Shown here: positions 57,771 to 64,000 of the stretch, piece by piece
Position numbering within the stretch: position 1 is the stretch's first letter
Layout: the number at the start of each line of letters is the position of its first letter
Source of the DNA: Inhella inkyongensis
GTDB taxonomy: Bacteria; Pseudomonadota; Gammaproteobacteria; Burkholderiales; Burkholderiaceae_C
Reading direction: 5' to 3'
Length of the DNA stretch: 64,000 nt
NCBI RefSeq assembly: GCF_005952805.1
Contig: NZ_CP040709.1
Span: 992,001-1,056,000 of the forward strand
The notes under the pieces: generated by a model
Told to the model about the DNA's origin: nothing
Seen by the model: the letters and a program-made list of their open reading frames with translations, nothing else
Databases searched by the model: none
Position numbers and translations under genes: made by a program

Positions 57771-59048
57771 ATGAAACGTCGTCAACTCTCCGGCCTGCTG
57801 GGCATGGCCGGTCTCGCCACCTTGGCCCTACCGCAGCAGGCCAGTGCCAAGGGTCACGAAGGCAAGGGGATGGGCCACGGGGCGGGCCATGACATGCTCG
57901 GAGCCGGTGCTTTTGCCCCTGTGGTGAAGGCGCGTTTCCAGGCGGTGTTGCGCAAAGCGGCCAAGTCCAAGCAGCGCCCCTACGCGGTGTTCGACTGGGA
58001 CAACACCTCGATCATGAATGACACCGAGGAGGCCCTGTTGATGTACCAGATCAACCAGCTGGCCTTCGCCATGCCGCCCGAGCAGTTCCAGGGCGCGATC
58101 ACGCGCAACGTGCCTCCCGGCAATTTTCTGCCTGCCTTCAAGAATGCAGCCGGCGAGCAGACCTCGCTGGAGACCGTGGTGGCCGATCTGATGAGCGACT
58201 ACCAGTTCCTGTGGGCCAATTACAAAGGCATGAAGGGATCGCGCAGCCTGGAGGAAATGCACGCCACCGAGCAGTTCCAGGACTTCCGCGCCAAGCTCTA
58301 CTTCCTGTACGAAGCCATCAACGATACCCATGGCACGGCAGTTGGCTATCCCTGGGTGGTCTATCTATTCGGTGGGCTGACGGTGGAGCAGGTTTCGGCC
58401 CTGGCCGAGGCCTCGAACGACCATGGTTTGGGTGATGCGCTGCGCAAGGTCAAGCACACCAGCCCGGCCTCATTGCCTGGCAAGGCGGGGGTGGTGACGG
58501 TCTCGCAGAACTTAGGTCTGCGCCTGACCCCGGAAATTGCCAACATCATGGCGGCGCTGCGTCACCATGGCGTCGATGTCTACGTTTCGACCGCCTCCTT
58601 GGAAGACGTGGTGCGGGTGTTTGCCAGCACGCCGAAGTACGGCTACCACGTCAAGCCCGAGAACGTGATTGGCCTGCGTCTGGAGATGGAGGGCAATGTC
58701 TACAAGCCCGAGTACCGTAAAGGCTGGCCGTTGAACTGGGGGCCGGGCAAGACCGAAGTCATCAAGCGCGAGTTGCAGAGCAAGAAGGGTTACGGTCCCT
58801 TGATGGTGTTTGGCGACAGTGATGGCGACTACGACATGCTGCGCGACTTCCCCGATACCGAGTTCAGTTTGATCGTCAATCGGCTCAAGAAGGGGCCGAT
58901 CGGGACGCTGTGCAAGCAGGCGGTTGAGCAGGCCGCATCGGCCGCGCCACGCTTTGTCCTGCAAGGCCGTGATGAGCGAACCGGTCATTGGTTGCCCGAG
59001 GATCAGATGATCAAGCTCGGCACTACAGTGAAGAAGCTGTTGCCCTGA
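57771..59048 (+). CDS. Exported HAD-superfamily phosphatase (phosphorylcholine-phosphatase-like)
   Basis: The 425-aa product has a signal sequence with twin arginines ([26 protein letters not shown]) that may use the Tat route. The HAD nucleophile motif is [14 protein letters not shown], with the later [10 protein letters not shown] supplying metal-binding Asp residues and a Lys-bearing region ([14 protein letters not shown]). The DxDNTS start resembles phosphorylcholine phosphatase. It probably acts on a phosphomonoester in the periplasm. AAGGAG lies 7 bases before the ATG. It sits in the block that separates hisD from hisC. Confidence 0.85.
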   Translation: MKRRQLSGLLGMAGLATLALPQQASAKGHEGKGMGHGAGHDMLGAGAFAPVVKARFQAVLRKAAKSKQRPYAVFDWDNTSIMNDTEEALLMYQINQLAFAMPPEQFQGAITRNVPPGNFLPAFKNAAGEQTSLETVVADLMSDYQFLWANYKGMKGSRSLEEMHATEQFQDFRAKLYFLYEAINDTHGTAVGYPWVVYLFGGLTVEQVSALAEASNDHGLGDALRKVKHTSPASLPGKAGVVTVSQNLGLRLTPEIANIMAALRHHGVDVYVSTASLEDVVRVFASTPKYGYHVKPENVIGLRLEMEGNVYKPEYRKGWPLNWGPGKTEVIKRELQSKKGYGPLMVFGDSDGDYDMLRDFPDTEFSLIVNRLKKGPIGTLCKQAVEQAASAAPRFVLQGRDERTGHWLPEDQMIKLGTTVKKLLP

Positions 59049-59059
59049 AGTCGCTTTGG

Positions 59060-59078
59060 AGGGGGCCTCGCCCCCTCG
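59060..59078 (+). terminator. Possible hairpin between the HAD phosphatase and chemoreceptor genes
   Basis: 8-bp perfect arms (GAGGGGGC / GCCCCCTC) with loop CTC. It lacks a T-run and lies 12 bases after the stop. Confidence 0.4.
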
Positions 59079-59103
59079 AGATGTCACCTTTGCAGGAGTG
59101 AGC

Positions 59104-61047
59104 ATGTCTTTGTTGTCGAATGCCAGTTTGCGCACCCGTTTTCTGATGGCGGTGGCCGCCGTGGTGTTGTTGGCCTTTGCCGGTGCGATCGGCGTGTTGA
59201 TCTTCAAGGCCAGCGCGCAGCAGCAGGACTTGATCGAGGCGCAGGCTGATCAGATGGCGGAGGCCCAGGCCCAGGAGGCAGCGCGCGCCCTGGAGTTGGC
59301 GCTGGACATGACGCGCAGCACGGCGGCCGCCCTGCGCGGTCTGCGTCTGCAAGGCGGGGTGGATCGGGCGCAGGTGGATGCGCTGCTGAAGTCGGTCTTG
59401 GAGGCCCATCCGACCGTGCTGGCCATGGGCACCGCCTGGGAACCCAATGCCTTTGATGGCAAGGATGCCGAGTATGTGGGTAAGCCGGTGCATGACGACA
59501 CCGGGCGTCTCATTCCCTACTGGAATCGCGGCAGCGGCACGATTGCGGTCGAGCCCCTGGTGGACTATGAGAAGCCGGGCGCGGGGGATTGGTATCTGAT
59601 CCCGCGCAAGACCGGTGAGCCGCTGCTGACCGAACCCTATCTCTACAAGGTAGGGGGGCAGGATGTGCTGATGACCACCACGGTGGTGCCCATCAAAGAA
59701 GGCGGCAAGTTCCTCGGCGTGGTGTCGGTGGATTTGGCCTTGAGCGCATTCCAACGCCGCATCGAGGCCATCAAACCCTATGGCACGGGTTATGCCGAGC
59801 TGATCTCCAACGGGGGTCTGCTGGTGGGCGGGCGGCCGGGCGCCAAGCTGGGCGAGCCCGCAGCGCTGAGTGCCGAAGCCAAAGCGGCCATTGCGGCCGG
59901 CAAACCCCTGGTGGAGCGGGTGCAGGATGCCGATCTGGGATGGGTGACGCGTCTCTACCATCCGCTGAAGATTGGCGAGACCCACACGGCGTGGTCCTTT
60001 GGCGTGACGGTGCCCGATGCCCAGGCTCAGGCCGGACTGCGCCAGCTCCAAGGCTGGGCGCTGGGGCTGGCCCTGTTGGGCATCGCGGCCACCAGCCTGG
60101 CGCTTTACGGGCTGCTGACCACCCTGGTGCTGCGGCCACTCGGCGGGGAGCCCAAGACCGCCAAACGCGTGGCCGAGCAGGTCGCGGAAGGTGATTTGAC
60201 GGGGGACATTGAGCTGCAACTCGGCGACCACAGCAGCGTGATGGCGCAGTTGCAGCAGATGCAGCATTCGCTCAGCCAGGTGGTGGCCTCGGTGCATCAG
60301 GGCTCTGACACGGTGGCGAGCGCCAGCGCCGAGATCGCACGCGGCAATATGGACCTGTCGACGCGAACTGAGCAGCAAAGCGCCGAGTTGCAGCGCACGG
60401 CGGCTTCGATGCAGGAGTTGGAGCAGCAGGTGCAGCGCAGCGAGAACCAGGCCCAGCATGCGCGCCAGTGGGCCGAGGAAGCCTCGGGCGTGGCCGAGCG
60501 CGGCGGTCAGGTGGTGGGCGACGTGGTGCGCACCATGGCGGACATCAACACCAGCTCGCGGCGCATCAGCGACATCATCAGCGTGATCGATGGCATCGCC
60601 TTCCAGACCAATATCCTGGCGCTCAACGCCGCCGTCGAGGCCGCGCGTGCGGGTGAGCAAGGGCGTGGCTTTGCCGTTGTGGCCGGCGAGGTGCGCTCGC
60701 TGGCCGGCCGTTCAGCCGAGGCCGCGCGTGAAATCAAGACCTTGATCAACGCCAGCGTGGAGTCGGTGGAGGCCGGATCGGCCCTGGTGGACCGTGCCGG
60801 CCAGACCATGGGCGAGGTGGTGCAGGCCATCCAGCGCGTCAGCCAGGCCATGGCCGAGATCACCCAGGCCAGCCAGGCGCAGTCAGCCGGGGTCACGGTG
60901 GCCAGCCGGGCCATCGAGGCGCTGGATGCCAACACCCAGCAGAACGCCGCCTTGGTCGAGGAGATGGCCGCAGCGGCCGAAGGCCTGCAGCGTCAGGCGC
61001 GCGATCTGGTGGATGCGGTGGCCGTGTTCAAGGTCAGGGGCGCTTAG
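59104..61047 (+). CDS. Methyl-accepting chemotaxis protein with periplasmic Cache domain
   Basis: The 647-aa chemoreceptor has transmembrane 1 (about 14-34), a large periplasmic dCache-type sensor (about 35-320; [71 protein letters not shown]), transmembrane 2, and a HAMP segment ([20 protein letters not shown]). The signalling hairpin tip reads [54 protein letters not shown]. It would steer flagellar or pilus motility in response to a small solute. AGGAG precedes the ATG. The stop overlaps the stop of the convergent gene at 61044 (CTTAG). Confidence 0.95.
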   Translation: MSLLSNASLRTRFLMAVAAVVLLAFAGAIGVLIFKASAQQQDLIEAQADQMAEAQAQEAARALELALDMTRSTAAALRGLRLQGGVDRAQVDALLKSVLEAHPTVLAMGTAWEPNAFDGKDAEYVGKPVHDDTGRLIPYWNRGSGTIAVEPLVDYEKPGAGDWYLIPRKTGEPLLTEPYLYKVGGQDVLMTTTVVPIKEGGKFLGVVSVDLALSAFQRRIEAIKPYGTGYAELISNGGLLVGGRPGAKLGEPAALSAEAKAAIAAGKPLVERVQDADLGWVTRLYHPLKIGETHTAWSFGVTVPDAQAQAGLRQLQGWALGLALLGIAATSLALYGLLTTLVLRPLGGEPKTAKRVAEQVAEGDLTGDIELQLGDHSSVMAQLQQMQHSLSQVVASVHQGSDTVASASAEIARGNMDLSTRTEQQSAELQRTAASMQELEQQVQRSENQAQHARQWAEEASGVAERGGQVVGDVVRTMADINTSSRRISDIISVIDGIAFQTNILALNAAVEAARAGEQGRGFAVVAGEVRSLAGRSAEAAREIKTLINASVESVEAGSALVDRAGQTMGEVVQAIQRVSQAMAEITQASQAQSAGVTVASRAIEALDANTQQNAALVEEMAAAAEGLQRQARDLVDAVAVFKVRGA

Positions 61048-61568
61048 CGCTGCTGCTGTTCGCCCACCAGTTGCATATACATCTCCAACTGCGCGTCGAG
61101 CTCTCGAATGCGGCCGGCCATGCGCCGGCCCAAGGCGGCCAGCAGATGCGCGGCGACGGCTGGATTGACTTGCAGCAATTGATGCAGGGCCTGGCGCCCG
61201 AGGGCGGCCACCTTGGCCTCGCTCAATGCCGAGCAAGAGGCCGTGCGCGGCCCGCCGTCTAGCAGGGCCACCTCCCCCAGCAGATCACCGGGCCCCACCA
61301 CCGCCACCTCGATGGACGCGCCGGCCACCACGGTGTGAACCGAGATTTGCCCTTCGAGCACCAGCAGCAGATGCCCGGTGTGCAGTTGGTCGCCCTCTTG
61401 CATCAGGGTGGCGCCCTTGGGCACGTCGACCAGGCGCAGATAGGGCAGCAATTGCTCGGCGTCCGCGCGGCTGAAAGGGCTGATCGGCCCCTCTTCGGTC
61501 AGCATCTGGACCGCCAGTTGGGCCAGTCCTGGGGCCTCCTGCAGCGATCGGGTGCGAGATCCGCTCAT
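61044..61568 (-). CDS. Cyclic nucleotide-binding domain protein (Crp-like sensor without DNA-binding domain)
   Basis: The 174-aa product consists mainly of a cNMP-binding beta-barrel (about 45-150; [75 protein letters not shown]), then a helix and a coiled end ([22 protein letters not shown]). The phosphate-binding cassette is [14 protein letters not shown]. No helix-turn-helix follows, so it is not a CRP regulator; it may regulate a partner. The start at 61568 is chosen over upstream codons that overlap the divergent antitoxin operator. Confidence 0.85.
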   Translation of the reverse strand: MSGSRTRSLQEAPGLAQLAVQMLTEEGPISPFSRADAEQLLPYLRLVDVPKGATLMQEGDQLHTGHLLLVLEGQISVHTVVAGASIEVAVVGPGDLLGEVALLDGGPRTASCSALSEAKVAALGRQALHQLLQVNPAVAAHLLAALGRRMAGRIRELDAQLEMYMQLVGEQQQR

Positions 61569-61638
61569 GGGCAACTCCGTCAGAAGAGGCGGCAAGCCTA
61601 CCTGCAGCTTTCGCGCGGGACGGACCCGGGATAACGCG

Positions 61639-61681
61639 ACACGAAAATCGTGCAACACGAATTTCGTGTCCGAATTCGTGT
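61639..61681 (+). promoter_or_regulatory. Operator with four ACACGAA half-sites upstream of vapB
   Basis: ACACGAA occurs at 61639-61645 and 61655-61661 on the plus strand, and as TTCGTGT at 61663-61669 and 61675-61681. The two central copies form the palindrome ACACGAA-T-TTCGTGT. Clustered half-sites before an RHH-type antitoxin gene fit autoregulation by the VapB/VapC complex. Confidence 0.65.
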
Positions 61682-61692
61682 CCAATAGCGGC

Positions 61693-61929
61693 ATGGCCTT
61701 GCGCAACATCACGATCACCATGGAAGAGAGCGTCGCCGAATGGGTGCGCATGGAGGCCGCGCGCCGCGACACCAGCGTGTCGCGTCTGGTGGGTGAGTTG
61801 CTGGCCGAAAAAATGCGCCATGACGATGCTTATGCGCGCGCCATGGCCGACTGGCAGCAACGCCAACGACGCTGGAAGGGTGCGGCGACGCCCACGCGGG
61901 CCAAGCGGCAGCGCGGGAGTGGCGAGTGA
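61693..61929 (+). CDS. VapB-like antitoxin (ribbon-helix-helix)
   Basis: The 78-aa product has an RHH N-terminus (MALRNITITMEESVAEWVRMEAARRDTSVSRLVGELLAEKM) that would bind the operator just upstream. A basic C-terminus (RQRRWKGAATPTRAKRQRGS) follows and should wrap around the toxin. The stop overlaps the GTG start of the PIN toxin gene (GTGA), the usual order and coupling of type II toxin-antitoxin pairs. The ATG at 61693 is chosen from family length, although the frame continues upstream. Confidence 0.85.
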   Translation: MALRNITITMEESVAEWVRMEAARRDTSVSRLVGELLAEKMRHDDAYARAMADWQQRQRRWKGAATPTRAKRQRGSGE

Positions 61930-62372
61930 GCACGGCGCCGGTGTTTGTCGACGTGGGCGTGTTGCTGGCCAGCGAGGACGGCCGCGAGCCCGAGCGCCAG
62001 CGCCGCGCACTGGCCTGGCTGGCCCAGCTGTGGGAGCGCCGCTGCGGTCGCCTCAGCATCCAGGTGTTGAACGAGTTTTATGTGGCGGCCACCCGCCAGG
62101 CCAAGCCCATGATGATGGGGGACGCACGCGCCGAGGTGCGCCGCTACCAGCACTGGCAGCCCTGGCCGCAGGACGCGGCCACCTTCGAGGCCGCTTTTGC
62201 CGTGGAGGCCCGCTACGGTCTGAGCTACTGGGACAGCCTGGTGCTGGCCGCGGCCCAGGCCCAGGGTTGCCGCTATGTGCTCAGTGATGAGTTGCCCGAG
62301 GGGCAGAGCTTTGACGGCGTGACCGTGCTCAATCCCTTCAAGACCGGTGTGGAGGTGCTCGATGCGCCATGA
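61926..62372 (+). CDS. PIN-domain ribonuclease toxin (VapC-like)
   Basis: The 148-aa PIN nuclease has the expected acidic residues: Asp in PVFVDVGVLLAS, Glu in QVLNEFYV, and Asp in SYWDSLVLAAAQ, with a last acidic site in VLSDELPEG. Such toxins cut tRNA or rRNA. The start is GTG overlapping the vapB stop. The last 11 bases overlap hisC, and the hisC ribosome-binding site lies within the toxin gene, so toxin translation and hisC initiation are linked. Confidence 0.88.
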   Translation: MSTAPVFVDVGVLLASEDGREPERQRRALAWLAQLWERRCGRLSIQVLNEFYVAATRQAKPMMMGDARAEVRRYQHWQPWPQDAATFEAAFAVEARYGLSYWDSLVLAAAQAQGCRYVLSDELPEGQSFDGVTVLNPFKTGVEVLDAP

Positions 62373-63447
62373 CGCCATCGCAGCGCAGGTGCTGCGCCAG
62401 GACGTTCAGGCCCTGCAGGCCTATGCGGTGCAGCCCTCGGCGGGTTTTATCAAGCTGGACGTGATGGAGAACCCCTATCGGCTGCCGGCGCATCTGCAGG
62501 CCGAGTTGGGCCAGCGCCTGGGTGCCGTGGCGCTGAACCGCTATCCGGCCGAACGCATTGAGGACTTGCGCGCGGCCTTGGCCGCACACGCCCGGCTGCC
62601 CGAAGGCTGCGCATTGATGCTGGGCAATGGCTCGGACGAGCTGATCAGCCTGCTCACCCTGGCCGTCGCCCGCCCCGGCGCCACGGTGCTGGCTCCCGAG
62701 CCCAGCTTTGTGATGTACCGCCTGGCCTGCCAGCTTTTGGGTGCGCAAAGCGGTCCGCGCTTTGTGGGCCTGCCTTGCCGCGCGGAAGACTTTGCGCTGG
62801 ATGTGCCGGCCCTGCTGGAGGCCATCGCCAAAGAGCGGCCGGCCCTGCTGTGGCTGGCCTACCCGAACAACCCCACCGGCACGCTCTGGGATGCCGGGGC
62901 GATCGAGCAACTCATCGGTGCCATGCAGGGCCACGGCCTGGTGGTGATGGACGAGGCCTACCAGCCCTTTGCCGAGCGCGACTCGATGGACTGGCTGCGC
63001 CGCCATCCTCATGTGCTCTTGATGCGCACCCTGAGCAAATTCGGCCTGGCCGGCGTGCGCATCGGCTATCTGATGGGCCGCAGCGAGTGGGTGGCGCAAA
63101 TCGAGAAGCTGCGCCCCCCTTTCAATGTGAGCGTACTGAACGCCGAGGCCGCGTTGTTTGCGCTGGAACATGCGCAAGTCTTTGCGGAGCAGGCAGAGGC
63201 GATTCGCACTGAGCGCGAGCGCCTCTTTGGGGCGCTGCAGGCCCTGCCCGGTGTCACCCCCTTTCCCAGCCAGGCCAATATGGTGCTGGCGCGCTTTCCG
63301 GATGCCGCGGCCACCTTTGCACGGCTCAAGGGGCAGGGCATCCTGGTCAAAAACGTCGGCGGTATGCATCCGCTATTGCACAACTGCCTGCGCCTGACCG
63401 TTGGCACGCCCGCCGAGAACACCGCTTTGATCGAGGCCTTGAAATGA
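62362..63447 (+). CDS. hisC: Histidinol-phosphate aminotransferase
   Basis: The 361-aa PLP enzyme converts imidazole acetol-phosphate to histidinol-phosphate. Fold type I marks: [70 protein letters not shown], the PLP lysine in [17 protein letters not shown], and [14 protein letters not shown] perfect GGAGGT (62351-62356) five bases before the ATG lies inside the end of the PIN toxin gene. The stop overlaps the hisB ATG (ATGA). Confidence 0.97.
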   Translation: MRHDAIAAQVLRQDVQALQAYAVQPSAGFIKLDVMENPYRLPAHLQAELGQRLGAVALNRYPAERIEDLRAALAAHARLPEGCALMLGNGSDELISLLTLAVARPGATVLAPEPSFVMYRLACQLLGAQSGPRFVGLPCRAEDFALDVPALLEAIAKERPALLWLAYPNNPTGTLWDAGAIEQLIGAMQGHGLVVMDEAYQPFAERDSMDWLRRHPHVLLMRTLSKFGLAGVRIGYLMGRSEWVAQIEKLRPPFNVSVLNAEAALFALEHAQVFAEQAEAIRTERERLFGALQALPGVTPFPSQANMVLARFPDAAATFARLKGQGILVKNVGGMHPLLHNCLRLTVGTPAENTALIEALK

Positions 63448-64000
63448 CTTGCTCCCCCGTCAATGCACGCCGTCGCGCCGAGGTCGAGCGCAACACCGCC
63501 GAGACCCAGATCCGCGTCACCCTGGACCTCGATGGCAGCGGCCAGGCCCGACTGAACTCCGGCATCGGCTTCTTTGATCACATGCTGGACCAGATCGCCC
63601 GCCATGGCCTGATCGACCTGACCGTTGAAGCTCAGGGCGATCTGCATATCGATGGTCACCACACCGTTGAGGATGTCGGCATCACGCTGGGGCAAGCTTT
63701 TGCGCAGGCCTTGGGCGACAAGCGCGGCATTCAGCGCTACGGCCACGCCTATGTGCCCTTGGATGAGGCGCTCAGCCGCGTGGTGCTCGACTGCTCGGGC
63801 CGCCCCGGACTGCATATGGATGTGCGTTTCACGGCCGGGCAGATCGGCCAGCTCGACACCCAACTGGTGTTCGAGTTTTTCCAGGGCTTCGTCAACCACG
63901 CCGGCGTCAGTCTGCACATTGACAACATCAAGGGCCAGAACGCGCACCACCAGTGCGAGACCATCTTCAAGGCCTTTGCGCGCGCCCTGCGCATGGCCAT
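63444..64000 (+). CDS. hisB: Imidazoleglycerol-phosphate dehydratase, 3' truncated by window
   Basis: About 185 residues are visible of a protein usually near 195 aa. The dehydratase signature motifs are present: [41 protein letters not shown], and [16 protein letters not shown] near the break. Metal-binding His and Glu residues are in HHTVED and HHQCE. It is coupled to hisC by an ATGA overlap and continues the histidine operon beyond the window. Confidence 0.96.
   Translation, partial: MTCSPVNARRRAEVERNTAETQIRVTLDLDGSGQARLNSGIGFFDHMLDQIARHGLIDLTVEAQGDLHIDGHHTVEDVGITLGQAFAQALGDKRGIQRYGHAYVPLDEALSRVVLDCSGRPGLHMDVRFTAGQIGQLDTQLVFEFFQGFVNHAGVSLHIDNIKGQNAHHQCETIFKAFARALRMA

Noticed and set aside
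1..64000. CRISPR arrays, rRNA/tRNA genes, transposases, integrases
   Set aside because: No regularly spaced direct repeats, no cloverleaf or rRNA signature and no transposase or integrase protein were recognised anywhere in the window.

Overview
The window reads as chromosomal DNA of a GC-rich betaproteobacterium of the order Burkholderiales. The best guess is the Sphaerotilaceae branch (Rubrivivax, Roseateles, Inhella, Ideonella). Reasons: the ABC-ABC-ibaG-murA-hisG-hisD gene order, a short-form HisG, a TyrZ-type tyrosyl-tRNA synthetase, a PHA-system protein, a PEP-CTERM protein, a DUF1415 protein, and strong G/C third-position bias that produces many long false antisense frames. No phage, IS element, tRNA, rRNA or CRISPR array was seen.

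Layout. 1-1158: C-terminal part of a hybrid histidine kinase. 1411-4902: Oar-like TonB receptor. 4990-8280: phosphate-binding-like protein, outer-membrane barrel and Asp-box lipoprotein. 8277-13490: yggS, divergent from pilT-pilU, a TPR protein and a beta-hydroxyacid dehydrogenase. 13555-16056: dolP, diaA and yraN, divergent from rsmI. 16503-19241: tldD, then an aromatic-amino-acid attenuator and the DAHP synthase gene. 19333-24478: htpG, srkA, a GNAT gene, rplM-rpsI and erpA. 24522-28794: anmK and an M23 endopeptidase, divergent from tyrS and a small membrane protein gene. 28885-34913: surface and lipoprotein genes (PHP-Ig-PPC lipoprotein, PEP-CTERM protein), a 5'-nucleotidase, DUF1415 and an M20 amidohydrolase. 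34977-37094: molybdopterin oxidoreductase. 37122-39525: PHA-system protein, acyl-CoA-binding protein and WS/DGAT. 39533-42794: S9 peptidase and GNAT. 43151-46623: acyl-ACP-reductase-like protein and iron alcohol dehydrogenase. 46737-50945: rbgA and a second hybrid kinase. 51028-52468: a TPR-like protein and a TetR regulator. 52546-57730: a tightly packed six-gene operon (two ABC genes, ibaG, murA, hisG, hisD). 57771-62372: HAD phosphatase, chemoreceptor, cyclic-nucleotide-binding protein and a VapBC pair. 62362-64000: hisC and hisB, the latter running off the window.

Most notable. (i) A short leader gene (17995-18060) with six consecutive aromatic codons, followed by a strong intrinsic terminator, lies directly upstream of the DAHP synthase gene. 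This has the architecture of a transcription attenuator sensing Phe, Tyr and Trp. (ii) Genes for a WS/DGAT, an acyl-CoA-binding protein, a cyanobacterial-AAR-like reductase and an iron alcohol dehydrogenase lie within about 9 kb. Together they could make wax esters. The two enzymes of the reductive step both end in histone-like Lys/Ala/Pro tails, as some PHA-granule proteins do. (iii) A GC-rich palindromic repeat that sits at gene ends elsewhere in the window has inserted in frame into the molybdopterin oxidoreductase gene. (iv) The histidine operon is split by about 4.6 kb carrying a VapBC pair, and the hisC ribosome-binding site lies inside vapC. (v) A perfect 9-bp-arm palindrome lies between the TetR gene and the operon it faces.

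Regulation. Several intrinsic terminators are clear (4951, 18087, 19273, 24050, 24496, 28810). Many genes are joined by ATGA, TGATG or GTGA overlaps, so translational coupling is common. Promoter calls are tentative because -35 boxes are rarely clear. Start codons were chosen from Shine-Dalgarno spacing, signal peptides and family length, and some remain uncertain as noted.
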